This document shows, in pieces, positions 1-6,157 of a stretch of 8,474 nt of DNA. Numbering within the stretch: the first letter of the stretch is position 1; every line of letters begins with the position of its first letter. Source of the DNA: Enterococcus_E cecorum_B (lineage in GTDB: Bacteria > Bacillota > Bacilli > Lactobacillales > Enterococcaceae); contig CAMMST010000072.1 in NCBI GenBank assembly GCA_946499615.1, positions 1 through 8,474 on the forward strand. The letters run 5' to 3'. Under the pieces are notes generated by a model that worked only from the letters and a program-made list of their open reading frames with translations, was not told where the DNA came from and did no database searches. The position numbers and the translations under genes are program-made.

Positions 1-37
1 TAAAGAAAAATTTTTGAGCATGAATGTATTCTGTCAC
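1..37 (-). CDS. nagA: N-terminus of probable N-acetylglucosamine-6-phosphate deacetylase (partial, runs off the left edge)
   Basis: Only the first 12 codons lie in the window. They read V/M-T-E-Y-I-H-A-Q-K-F-F-F from a GTG start at 37-35. AAAGGGAAG (54-46) sits 8 bases upstream as a Shine-Dalgarno site. As I recall them, NagA proteins of streptococci and enterococci begin with a similar Thr-x-(Tyr/Phe)-Ile-(Lys/His)-Ala-x-x-Phe-Phe pattern. The stronger argument is the NagR/DasR-type palindrome at 102-117 just upstream of this gene's promoter. NagA removes the acetyl group from GlcNAc-6-phosphate in the cytoplasm, feeding amino-sugar catabolism and wall precursor recycling. The identification is an inference from a very short fragment plus the operator; any other NagR-regulated gene remains possible. 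Confidence 0.5.
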   Translation of the reverse strand, partial: MTEYIHAQKFFF

Positions 38-71
38 TTGTCGCACTTCCCTTTAATTAAATTACACTTAT

Positions 72-100
72 AACATACGCCTTTTTAGCTCAAATGTCAA
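72..100 (-). promoter_or_regulatory. Sigma-A promoter for the leftward nagA-like gene
   Basis: On the minus strand a perfect -35 TTGACA (100-95) is followed by a 17-base spacer and a -10 TATGTT (77-72). Transcription would start near 65, about 28 bases before the GTG start at 37. The operator palindrome at 102-117 ends one base upstream of the -35 box. Confidence 0.6.
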
Positions 101-101
101 T

Positions 102-117
102 ACTGGTATATACCACT
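102..117. promoter_or_regulatory. NagR/DasR-type (GntR-HutC family) operator, dre-like palindrome
   Basis: ACTGGTATATACCACT contains the perfect 12-base palindrome TGGTATATACCA (104-115). This fits the dre pattern TGGT-nTAn-ACCA bound by NagR/YvoA of Bacillus and DasR of Streptomyces, GntR-family repressors released by amino-sugar phosphates. It abuts the -35 box of the leftward promoter and lies 74 bases upstream of proC, so it most likely controls the leftward gene; an effect on proC cannot be excluded. The sequence match is direct, the regulator is inferred, and no repressor gene is in the window. Confidence 0.7.
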
Positions 118-191
118 TTTGCTATAGCTTTCTTACTATTTTTGGTGTAACATAAAAACACATATGAATGAAAAAATTGGAGTGAAACGTT

Positions 192-1007
192 ATGAAAATT
201 GGTTTTATCGGTGTTGGTAATATGGCCAGTGCAATCATTAAAGGAATTATTACCCATGGCTTTATTGCAGGTAATCAAATTATCGCCTATGATCATCATC
301 CAGAAAAATTAACCAATATGGTAAACGAATATCAAATACATCTAGCGCAAAACGAAGACGAAGTAATTGAATTAGCTGATTACGTCCTATTTGCAGTGAA
401 ACCAAATGTCTTATTACCTTTGATTGAAAAGTATCAAAAACAATTGGTTGCAAATCATCCCGTCGTTTTATCCATTGCCGCAGGAACTACACTTGCGCAA
501 TTAGAACACGCCTTAGGAGAAAATCAACAACTACCCGTGATCCGGATTATGCCAAATGTCAATGCGATGGTTGGATTAGGTGCTGCGGCTATTTGTGGCA
601 ATACACATGCGACAAAAGAACAATTAGACCTTGTTTTAGAGATGTTTAATGCCGTTGGGAAAGCGTGGTTTGTGGCGGAAAAAGACTTTTCAAACTTTAC
701 CGCTATTGCTGGAAGCTCCCCTGCTTATGCTTATCTATTCATTGATACCTTGGCCAGAGCAGCAGTCAAACATGGTCTACCAAAACAATTAAGTACTGAG
801 ATTGCTGCCCAAGCGGTTTTAGGTAGTGCCAAAATGATTTTAGAATCTGAAGAAAACCCCTGGGGATTAATCGATAAAGTCTGCTCACCTGGTGGGACTA
901 CCGTTGCTGGTTTATTGGCGATGGAAGAAAACAACTTTATGACTAGCATCATCAAGGGCATCGATGCTACGATTCAAAAAGACCAAGACATGCAAAATAA
1001 AAAATAA
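192..1007 (+). CDS. proC: Pyrroline-5-carboxylate reductase
   Basis: Cytoplasmic enzyme reducing 1-pyrroline-5-carboxylate to L-proline with NAD(P)H, the last step of proline synthesis. The 271-residue length is normal for the family. The N-terminal Rossmann fold opens with GFIGVGNMA (residues 4-12), the dinucleotide-binding loop, followed by AVKPNV (68-73) and an SIAAGTT segment (94-100). The helical C-terminal dimerisation domain carries IAGSSPAY (172-179) and the ProC signature around CSPGGTT (231-237). The ATG at 192 follows GGAGTG (179-184) with a 7-base gap, so the start is secure. It is the only plus-strand gene and is divergent from the nagA-like gene. I could not find a convincing -10/-35 pair for it between 118 and 178. 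It appears intact and ends at a bidirectional hairpin. Confidence 0.96.
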   Translation: MKIGFIGVGNMASAIIKGIITHGFIAGNQIIAYDHHPEKLTNMVNEYQIHLAQNEDEVIELADYVLFAVKPNVLLPLIEKYQKQLVANHPVVLSIAAGTTLAQLEHALGENQQLPVIRIMPNVNAMVGLGAAAICGNTHATKEQLDLVLEMFNAVGKAWFVAEKDFSNFTAIAGSSPAYAYLFIDTLARAAVKHGLPKQLSTEIAAQAVLGSAKMILESEENPWGLIDKVCSPGGTTVAGLLAMEENNFMTSIIKGIDATIQKDQDMQNKK

Positions 1008-1021
1008 TAAAAGCAACAGAA

Positions 1022-1069
1022 AAAACACAAGGGATGAAAAACAACTTTCAAACCTTGTGTTTTATTTTT
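1022..1069. terminator. Bidirectional intrinsic terminator between proC and tRNA-Leu
   Basis: A perfect 11-base inverted repeat, 1022-1032 against 1053-1063 (arm AAAACACAAGG), encloses a 20-base loop. On the plus strand T-rich sequence follows, which suits proC ending at 1007. On the minus strand the arm also ends in a T run, which suits the tRNA ending at 1071. The loop is long for a terminator, so efficiency is uncertain. Confidence 0.75.
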
Positions 1070-1070
1070 A

Positions 1071-1153
1071 TGCAGACGATGGGACTCGAACCCACACGAG
1101 CTGTGCTCACACGCCCCTCAAGCGTGCGTGTCTGCCAATTCCACCACATCTGC
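1071..1153 (-). tRNA. tRNA-Leu, anticodon GAG
   Basis: Read on the minus strand this is an 83-base class II tRNA. The acceptor GCAGATG pairs with CGTCTGC (one G-U), and A is the discriminator base. The anticodon stem CACGC/GCGTG encloses loop TTGAGGG, so the anticodon is GAG (plus-strand CTC at 1117-1119), decoding CUC and CUU leucine codons. A long variable arm, GAGC-ACA-GCTC, is typical of Leu tRNAs, and the T-arm GTGGG-TTCGAGT-CCCAT is intact. The 3' CCA is not encoded and must be added after transcription. It stands alone, with its own promoter and hairpin terminator, between the converging proC and pepC units. Confidence 0.97.
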
Positions 1154-1167
1154 TTCATCTGTTTTTT

Positions 1168-1196
1168 ATTTTATCGTGCTTAAAATAAAAAGTCAA
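1168..1196 (-). promoter_or_regulatory. Promoter of tRNA-Leu(GAG)
   Basis: Minus-strand -35 TTGACT (1196-1191), a 17-base spacer and -10 TAAAAT (1173-1168), each one mismatch from consensus. The predicted start near 1161 lies about 8 bases before the mature tRNA 5' end at 1153. The T/A-rich spacer and strong boxes fit a stable-RNA promoter. Confidence 0.85.
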
Positions 1197-1207
1197 TAAA
1201 ATTTACT

Positions 1208-1248
1208 TAAAATGAACACAGCAGTCCGCAAATACGCAAACTGCTGTG
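1208..1248 (-). terminator. Intrinsic terminator downstream of the pepC homologue
   Basis: A perfect 9-base inverted repeat (CACAGCAGT at 1217-1225 against ACTGCTGTG at 1240-1248) with a 14-base loop lies 30 bases beyond the pepC stop codon. The T tract that follows on the minus strand (TTCATTTT) is interrupted, so termination may be partial. The tRNA promoter begins about 12 bases further on. Confidence 0.6.
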
Positions 1249-1277
1249 AATAGCTTAGATTAAATTTGAAACCAATC

Positions 1278-2603
1278 TTAGTCGGCTAAAGTACCGAATG
1301 GATCCCAAGGTTTTAATAATGTTGGTTGGCCTTCTAAAGCTTTTAGGGCTTTTTCTGATAAATATTTCTTGTTGATAGCCACAACATACACATATTTATC
1401 AAACCAAGTATCACTCGCAACATAGTAACCTTTATGACCTACTTTATCGCCCCAAGAATTTTCGATTTTCCAACGATTAGGTTCGCCATCGACCAAGTTT
1501 ACCCCAGTTAAGACCATCGCACGGTTCATGGCGCTTTCCTTCACGTTTAACATTTCTTCTTTCGTTAATGCCAAGTCTAAGTCAAATGCTTTTTCGTATT
1601 GGAAGTATTCATCATTCCACATACCGCCTTCACGATCCGCATCTTGAGAACAATCACAACCAAACCATACCAATTCACCTGCTTGCATTTGTTTGATGGT
1701 TGCTTCTTTAAACTCATCTAATGGCAAGTTTAATAATTGAACAGGTTGACCATCGACGACATTCCCTAAATGTTCTACAGTGAATGTTTGATAGAAAGGT
1801 TTGTCTGCAGTAGGACCGTTAATCACATTCACATAGTCACTTAAGTTTAAGTTAGTTAACTTGTATAGTTCATGTGGTGTTAATTCTTTGGCATGCGCTT
1901 TATGATCTTCATCATAATATTCAAAAACAAATTCTTTTGGAGGTAGACCAAAGTTTGTCGCTAATAATTGATAGACTTCTTTAAGCGTTTCTTGTTGAAG
2001 TTTATCGATGGCTTCCTTATTTCCTGCATCAAAGGCGGCTTTAGCTTCAAGTGCAAATTTGCGTAAACGACGATTCATCAAGCTGTTTAGTTTACGAGTA
2101 TGCCCAGCTTGGAAACTTTCAGGATAAGCATCTTTCGGACAAACACCGTATTTTTCAACCAATGAAACCAACATATTCCATTGACCACCATCGCTGACTG
2201 CTCCTTCTAATAAGAAACGCATTTTTTCCGCATCTAAATCAGTGGCTAATTCTTTTTTGACACATTCCATAAACCAATTTGCTTTTTCTAATTTATCATA
2301 AAAAGCAATGAAATTTTGAGAAAGTTCAAAATCGCCTTCAATCTTCAATTCTTTAATCAAAGCTTCACGCAAAACATTCATCGCTGAGAAAATCCAACAA
2401 CGGCCTGATTGAAATTGGTTGGTAATTCCATGTGTTTTCAAGTCAATTGAAAAAATAAATGGTTGCGCTGCTTTGGCTTGTTGATTAGAAGCAATTTTGG
2501 TTAAATCATTGCTAAATAAAGCATTTTGAAGCACATTCAACTTATCATTTTTTAAATATGCATTTTCTAAGTTTTCTAATTGATTTAATGTAATTTCTGA
2601 CAT
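1278..2603 (-). CDS. pepC: Aminopeptidase C / bleomycin-hydrolase family (C1B) protein with catalytic His replaced by Arg
   Basis: PepC is a cytoplasmic, hexameric, papain-fold aminopeptidase that removes N-terminal residues from peptides taken up by lactic acid bacteria. The 441-residue length is normal. The nucleophile motif QSGRCW gives Cys69, with oxyanion-hole Gln63; DGGQWNM (138-144), ENSWGDK (381-387, Asn382) and the C-terminal PWDPFGTLAD tail also match. The ATG at 2603 is chosen because GAGGTG lies 6 bases upstream; a 3-codon-longer reading would start with the GTG inside that Shine-Dalgarno site. The oddity is the segment normally read as MTHAM or MNHAM: here it is MNRAM, so the catalytic His is Arg361 (codon CGT at 1523-1521, one base from CAT). 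Without that His the enzyme should lack normal Cys-protease activity. The frame is otherwise intact, so this is either a pseudo-enzyme, a recent loss-of-function change, or a sequence error. Confidence 0.93.
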   Translation of the reverse strand: MSEITLNQLENLENAYLKNDKLNVLQNALFSNDLTKIASNQQAKAAQPFIFSIDLKTHGITNQFQSGRCWIFSAMNVLREALIKELKIEGDFELSQNFIAFYDKLEKANWFMECVKKELATDLDAEKMRFLLEGAVSDGGQWNMLVSLVEKYGVCPKDAYPESFQAGHTRKLNSLMNRRLRKFALEAKAAFDAGNKEAIDKLQQETLKEVYQLLATNFGLPPKEFVFEYYDEDHKAHAKELTPHELYKLTNLNLSDYVNVINGPTADKPFYQTFTVEHLGNVVDGQPVQLLNLPLDEFKEATIKQMQAGELVWFGCDCSQDADREGGMWNDEYFQYEKAFDLDLALTKEEMLNVKESAMNRAMVLTGVNLVDGEPNRWKIENSWGDKVGHKGYYVASDTWFDKYVYVVAINKKYLSEKALKALEGQPTLLKPWDPFGTLAD

Positions 2604-2623
2604 ATACAACACCTCTGTTTCTT

Positions 2624-2652
2624 ATCCTACACCTGTCATCCATGAAGTGCAA
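2624..2652 (-). promoter_or_regulatory. Probable promoter of the pepC homologue
   Basis: Minus-strand -35 TTGCAC (2652-2647), a 17-base spacer and -10 TAGGAT (2629-2624), each with mismatches. The predicted start near 2617 leaves a very short leader before GAGGTG and the ATG at 2603. It lies in the 95-base gap after the unrecognised 392-residue gene, which suggests pepC can be transcribed independently. Confidence 0.5.
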
Positions 2653-2698
2653 GGGATAGAGCCATTCATTTGAAAATTTTTGCACTTTTCATAAACAA

Positions 2699-3877
2699 CT
2701 AATCTTGCCTCTCCAAATCACGTAACAAGCTTTCTAATACCATTTTTTGATAGCCTTTGGGAATTTGACTTAAATGAACTTGCAACTCTTGCGCATAACT
2801 TTGCACGGTAGGAATGGCTTTTTGGGATTTCAATGTTTTCTGCATGGCCATTCTGAGGCTGCGGGGTAAACTGATAAAGAAATTCAAACGAAAACCATAT
2901 TGCAAATATTTTTCTAATACATATGCTAAACAATTTTCCTCAAACATCGCTAAAGGTAAATGCACTGTTTGCGTATGAAAAGTGGTGCATTTTTGAGAAA
3001 TATCTTCAAGGCCATCCAATTGTCGCAATCGTTCTATCAATTCACTCATCAGCTGTTCACGCGTGAATGACTGATTCTTTAGATATTTCTTCCCTTGCGC
3101 TGAAAAAATCCGTTTACTATCATAATTAAAGTCAAATGTTAAAATATCTTGCGCTAAATCTTGGGCAAAAGCTTCAAAATGTTCTTGCTGATAAATTTGC
3201 TTTAACTGATTACCTTCCACACGTAGCTGCTTATTAACCAAAGCAATCTCACGTAAAACCAGCTGAAAATCCACGGTATATATCGGCAAATCCACTTGTT
3301 TAAAGCTTGCCAATCGCTTGAGTAATTGGCGATTCAACTTGACTGGTTGTTTCATCAAACTATTCCGATAATGTGCAAAACAATACCGCCGCCATAATTC
3401 ATTTGGAAAACGATACTTTTGATGATGTAACCACAAAATCTCATCAATGCCAAAATCCACTTGAGACAAACCCTTTTTAATCTCATTAGCCACTTTTGGC
3501 GAAACACCTAGATGATCAGAAAAGTGCTGCATGCCTAAATACATTTTCTTTTGCTTATTTTTGGAAATTAAGACAAACTGATATTTCAACTTTTTACCAC
3601 ACTTACAGCGCAAACCAGGCTCACTCTTGGGATAATTATAGTCCACCCGGTATTCATCAAACTGCCATTGGGTATCTTTCAAATAATCAAAAGTCGTAAA
3701 TTTGGAGCGCAATTCATATTTGCGGTGTAACTCCAGTTGTTGCTGCTGGTTTAAATCAAGTGCTTGATAATATTGACTACGAGCATCACTAGATAAAGTC
3801 TTATGAAAATCTTGGGGGTAATGTTCTATTTTACTGTTCGGATACCAAGTCAGATAAGTCTCTAAGTAATCCGCCAT
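2699..3877 (-). CDS. Unrecognised 392-residue basic protein with possible CxC/HxxxH metal site
   Basis: I do not recognise a named family. The ATG at 3877 is preceded by AGAGGTGA with about 5 bases between, a strong start. The protein is rich in Lys, Arg, Gln and aromatic residues and has no signal peptide or membrane segment, so it is probably cytoplasmic. Residues 60-125 look most structured: an aromatic, acidic stretch (FDYLKDTQWQFDEYRVDY, 63-80), then CKCGKKLKYQFVL (91-103), then LGMQHFSDHLG (114-124). Cys91, Cys93, His118 and His122 could bind one zinc. A 'VDFGIDEILWL' segment (140-150) follows, and the remainder appears helical. The gene sits between an aminotransferase terminator and the pepC promoter with no clear promoter of its own. 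I vaguely recall similar hypothetical proteins in lactobacilli and enterococci. A nucleic-acid-binding role would fit the basic charge and metal site but is speculation. Confidence 0.85.
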   Translation of the reverse strand: MADYLETYLTWYPNSKIEHYPQDFHKTLSSDARSQYYQALDLNQQQQLELHRKYELRSKFTTFDYLKDTQWQFDEYRVDYNYPKSEPGLRCKCGKKLKYQFVLISKNKQKKMYLGMQHFSDHLGVSPKVANEIKKGLSQVDFGIDEILWLHHQKYRFPNELWRRYCFAHYRNSLMKQPVKLNRQLLKRLASFKQVDLPIYTVDFQLVLREIALVNKQLRVEGNQLKQIYQQEHFEAFAQDLAQDILTFDFNYDSKRIFSAQGKKYLKNQSFTREQLMSELIERLRQLDGLEDISQKCTTFHTQTVHLPLAMFEENCLAYVLEKYLQYGFRLNFFISLPRSLRMAMQKTLKSQKAIPTVQSYAQELQVHLSQIPKGYQKMVLESLLRDLERQD

Positions 3878-3895
3878 GCGTTCACCTCTTTTACT

Positions 3896-3931
3896 TCAAA
3901 ATAAATCAGCCCGGAAAGGAGACCGAGCTGA
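3896..3931 (-). terminator. Intrinsic terminator of the aminotransferase gene
   Basis: On the minus strand TCAGCTCGG (3931-3923) pairs with CCGGGCTGA (3914-3906), 9 base pairs with one T-G wobble, around an 8-base loop. TTTATTTT follows. It lies 7 bases after the aminotransferase stop codon and only about 18 bases before the next gene's start. Confidence 0.85.
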
Positions 3932-3938
3932 AAAATGT

Positions 3939-5156
3939 TTATTTTTGACGATAAGTAGCTAAAAACTTACGCATCTTATCCATTGTTAATTTCAAATCAT
4001 CCAAATTAGGTAAATACACAATTCGGAAATGATCCGGCTGCATCCAGTTGAAACCACCGCCATGCACCATTAAGACATGATGCTCATGAAGAAAGTCTAA
4101 TACAAATTGCTCATCATTGGTAATATTGAACTTCTTCACATCAATTTTTGGAAACATATAAAAAGCAGCTTTAGGTTTAACCGCAGAAAGTCCAGGAATA
4201 TCATTCACAGCTTTATAGACAAATTCGCGTTGTTCATAAATGCGGCCACCTGGTAAAAGTAGTTCATCCACACTTTGAATGCCACCAAGTGCGGTTTGAA
4301 TGACTTGTTGGGACAAAACATTTGAACACAAACGCATGGAAGATAGCATATTTAAACCTTCAATATAATCTTTCGCAATCGATTTCTTCCCAGTTAGAAC
4401 CATCCAACCTACACGGAAACCTGCCACACGATGAGATTTCGATAAGCCACCAAACGTCACTACAAAGCAATCTGGTGCCAAAGTCGCAATCGGAATATGT
4501 TTGTAATCATCCATCACCAAACGATCATAAATTTCATCAGAGAAAATCATCAATTCAAATTCACGCGCGATATCAACAATTTGCTCTAAAATTTCTTTTG
4601 GATAAACAGCCCCTGTTGGATTATTCGGATTAATTAAGACAATTGCTTTCGTTTTTGCAGTAATTTTAGAACGAATATCCGCAATATCTGGATACCATTC
4701 ACTTTCTTCATCACAGATATAATGAACAGGCTTGCCACCCGCTAACGAGACAGAAGCCGTCCATAAAGGATAATCCGGCATCGGCACAAGCACTTCATCA
4801 CCATCATTACACAAAGCTTGCATCGACATGGTAATCAATTCACTGACCCCATTACCAGTATAAATATCATTAATCGACAAATTCGGAAACTTCAATAATT
4901 GGTAATATTGCTCGATTGCCTTTCTCGCTGAAAAAATCCCCTTTGAATCTGAATACCCTTCTGATTGGCGGACATTCATAATCAAGTCGCGAACAATCTC
5001 ATTTGGCGCTTCAAATCCAAATGGCGCAGGATTTCCTGTATTTAGCTTTAAGATTGAAATGCCATTTTCCTGCATACGTTCAGCTTCTTCTAAGACTGGA
5101 CCACGGACATCGTAGCTAACATGATCTAATTTATGTGATTTTTCAAACCTTCTCAT
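3939..5156 (-). CDS. alaT: PLP-dependent alanine-type aminotransferase (AlaA/AlaT family)
   Basis: Class I/II fold aminotransferase, very close in pattern to E. coli AlaA, which transfers the amino group between glutamate and pyruvate to make alanine. The 405 residues match the family length. The N-terminus carries the AlaA-like run YDVRGPVLEEA (15-25) and LNTGNPAPFGF (38-48). GNGVSELI (101-108) contributes to the phosphate pocket. INPNNPTG (175-182) has the cofactor-ring Asn179, SDEIYD (206-211) has Asp207 and Tyr210, and GGLSKSHRVAGFR (236-248) has Schiff-base Lys240. DHFRIV (375-380) supplies Arg378 for the substrate carboxylate. All key residues are present. The ATG at 5156 follows AGAGGA with a 6-base gap. 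It is a single-gene unit with an extended -10 promoter upstream and a hairpin downstream. Substrate preference is inferred from family; an aspartate or tyrosine preference is less likely. Confidence 0.93.
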   Translation of the reverse strand: MRRFEKSHKLDHVSYDVRGPVLEEAERMQENGISILKLNTGNPAPFGFEAPNEIVRDLIMNVRQSEGYSDSKGIFSARKAIEQYYQLLKFPNLSINDIYTGNGVSELITMSMQALCNDGDEVLVPMPDYPLWTASVSLAGGKPVHYICDEESEWYPDIADIRSKITAKTKAIVLINPNNPTGAVYPKEILEQIVDIAREFELMIFSDEIYDRLVMDDYKHIPIATLAPDCFVVTFGGLSKSHRVAGFRVGWMVLTGKKSIAKDYIEGLNMLSSMRLCSNVLSQQVIQTALGGIQSVDELLLPGGRIYEQREFVYKAVNDIPGLSAVKPKAAFYMFPKIDVKKFNITNDEQFVLDFLHEHHVLMVHGGGFNWMQPDHFRIVYLPNLDDLKLTMDKMRKFLATYRQK

Positions 5157-5201
5157 TCGTTTTCCTCTTTTCTTTTCTACTAGCCAAGTAGTCTTTCATC
5201 C

Positions 5202-5210
5202 ATTATATCA
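5202..5210 (-). promoter_or_regulatory. Extended -10 promoter of the aminotransferase gene
   Basis: Minus strand TGA-TATAAT (5210-5202) is a perfect extended -10. The -35 position (CTATAA) is poor, as extended -10 promoters allow. The start would be near 5195, giving a leader of about 39 bases. Confidence 0.7.
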
Positions 5211-5256
5211 ATTTTTCAGAAAATTTATAGTGAAAACGCAAAATATTTCGAAAATT

Positions 5257-5291
5257 TAAGAAAAAAGTCTGGCCGTAAAAAATAGCCAGAC
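5257..5291 (-). terminator. Intrinsic terminator of the 248-residue protein gene
   Basis: GTCTGGC (5291-5285 on the minus strand) pairs perfectly with GCCAGAC (5273-5267) around an 11-base loop. It is followed directly by TTTTTTCTT, a good U tract, and lies 7 bases past the stop codon at 5299. Confidence 0.9.
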
Positions 5292-5298
5292 ATAATTA

Positions 5299-6045
5299 TT
5301 ATTCAAAATATTTGGTATTGCGTTTTTCTTTCGCACCATCTTCAATCATCGTATCTAATGAACCCAAGACTGATTTTTTCTTTTCAATCATATCTTGTGT
5401 TGCTTTCGGTAAATTATTACGATCTTTTGTAGCACTTGGAACTTTGAACTTCTTCACAGTTGGTTCATTTTCCTCTTGTTTTACTTGGTATGGTGCTGGT
5501 TCAGTGTCAAAAAGCATATAGCTGTCTTTGCTCTTTTGCATCGAGTTCAACAACTCAGATTGGTCTACATCTTCCTTTTTATCAGGGATTAATGAAGCAG
5601 GTACATAAGTTGGTTCGAAAACCGACTTTTTAAACGCATCTGTCTTAGGTGGTTTGGCATGAATGGCAGGCGTTTCCTTTTCATTTCGCACCTTATAAGT
5701 CGCATGCAAATGACTGCTACCGAATAAGTTTTTCTTGCCAGTTGGCGTCACTTCCACTTTTGGATGACGTGAATAAGTAGGTAAGTTTTCGCGATGTTTT
5801 TTCAACTCTTCCATCTGCTTCACACTATGACCAGCTTTATGCGCAATTGTCTTATTCCCACGACGAGAAGTATTTACTTTATTTTGTCTATTTGCTTTTC
5901 GATCAATATCTTCATCCGTTAAAATCCAATCTTCTTCAAATGAGAAAGGTTTACGAAAAGTACCATCTTGAAGTTTTACTCCATCTTCATCTGAAAAAGC
6001 CGGAAAACGGAAATGATTTCGTTTGATGTCTGTATAATCATTCAT
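5299..6045 (-). CDS. Unrecognised charged, cysteine-free, probably disordered protein (248 residues)
   Basis: I do not recognise this protein. It has no Cys, no signal peptide and no membrane segment, and is dominated by Lys, Glu, Asp, Asn, Pro and Thr, so most of it is probably disordered and cytoplasmic. Possible ordered or binding patches are an N-terminal aromatic block (HFRFPAFSDEDG, 11-22, then FRKPFSFEEDWIL, 30-42), a middle block (KSVFEPTYVPASLIP, 140-154), SYMLFD (175-180), and a C-terminal block KKKSVLGSLDTMIEDG (222-237). Short hydrophobic patches spaced along a charged linker suggest an adaptor or scaffold, for example in cell division or envelope assembly, but nothing in the sequence establishes that. 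The ATG at 6045 follows AAGGA with 9-10 bases between. It has its own extended -10 and strong terminator, so it is a monocistronic, probably genuine gene. Confidence 0.85.
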   Translation of the reverse strand: MNDYTDIKRNHFRFPAFSDEDGVKLQDGTFRKPFSFEEDWILTDEDIDRKANRQNKVNTSRRGNKTIAHKAGHSVKQMEELKKHRENLPTYSRHPKVEVTPTGKKNLFGSSHLHATYKVRNEKETPAIHAKPPKTDAFKKSVFEPTYVPASLIPDKKEDVDQSELLNSMQKSKDSYMLFDTEPAPYQVKQEENEPTVKKFKVPSATKDRNNLPKATQDMIEKKKSVLGSLDTMIEDGAKEKRNTKYFE

Positions 6046-6078
6046 GATAAATCATCCTTATTTTTTCGTTCTTTTCTC

Positions 6079-6087
6079 ATCATAACA
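6079..6087 (-). promoter_or_regulatory. Extended -10 promoter of the 248-residue protein gene
   Basis: Minus strand TGT-TATGAT (6087-6079) is an extended -10 with one mismatch. The -35 region 17 bases further upstream is T-rich (TTTTTA) and weak. The start would be near 6072, about 27 bases before the ATG. Confidence 0.55.
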
Positions 6088-6157
6088 CATTACAGAGAAA
6101 ATAAAAACTAGGAAAAAGTGAAATAGTGTTAAACAGAACTACTTTCTTGTTCCTGTA

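Noticed and set aside
90..299. Minus-strand open frame of 69 codons overlapping the proC start
   Set aside because: It overlaps the operator, promoter and well-supported proC start and has no family resemblance; it is chance.
964..1188. Plus-strand open frame across the proC end, hairpin and tRNA
   Set aside because: It reads antisense through the tRNA-Leu and the terminator hairpin and is not protein-like.
2645..2690. Inverted repeat AAGTGCAA / TTGCACTT upstream of pepC
   Set aside because: The 8-base arms are far apart, one arm overlaps the proposed -35 box, and no T tract follows; no known operator pattern is recognised.
5231..5244. cre-like sequence TGAAAACGCAAAAT upstream of the aminotransferase promoter
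   Set aside because: It matches the first part of the catabolite-response consensus but lacks the closing CA, so half of the palindrome is poor.
6121..6157. Possible hairpin after the cysteine hydrolase (ACAGGAAC with GTTCTGT)
   Set aside because: The short stem has a bulged base and no T tract follows; too weak to call a terminator.
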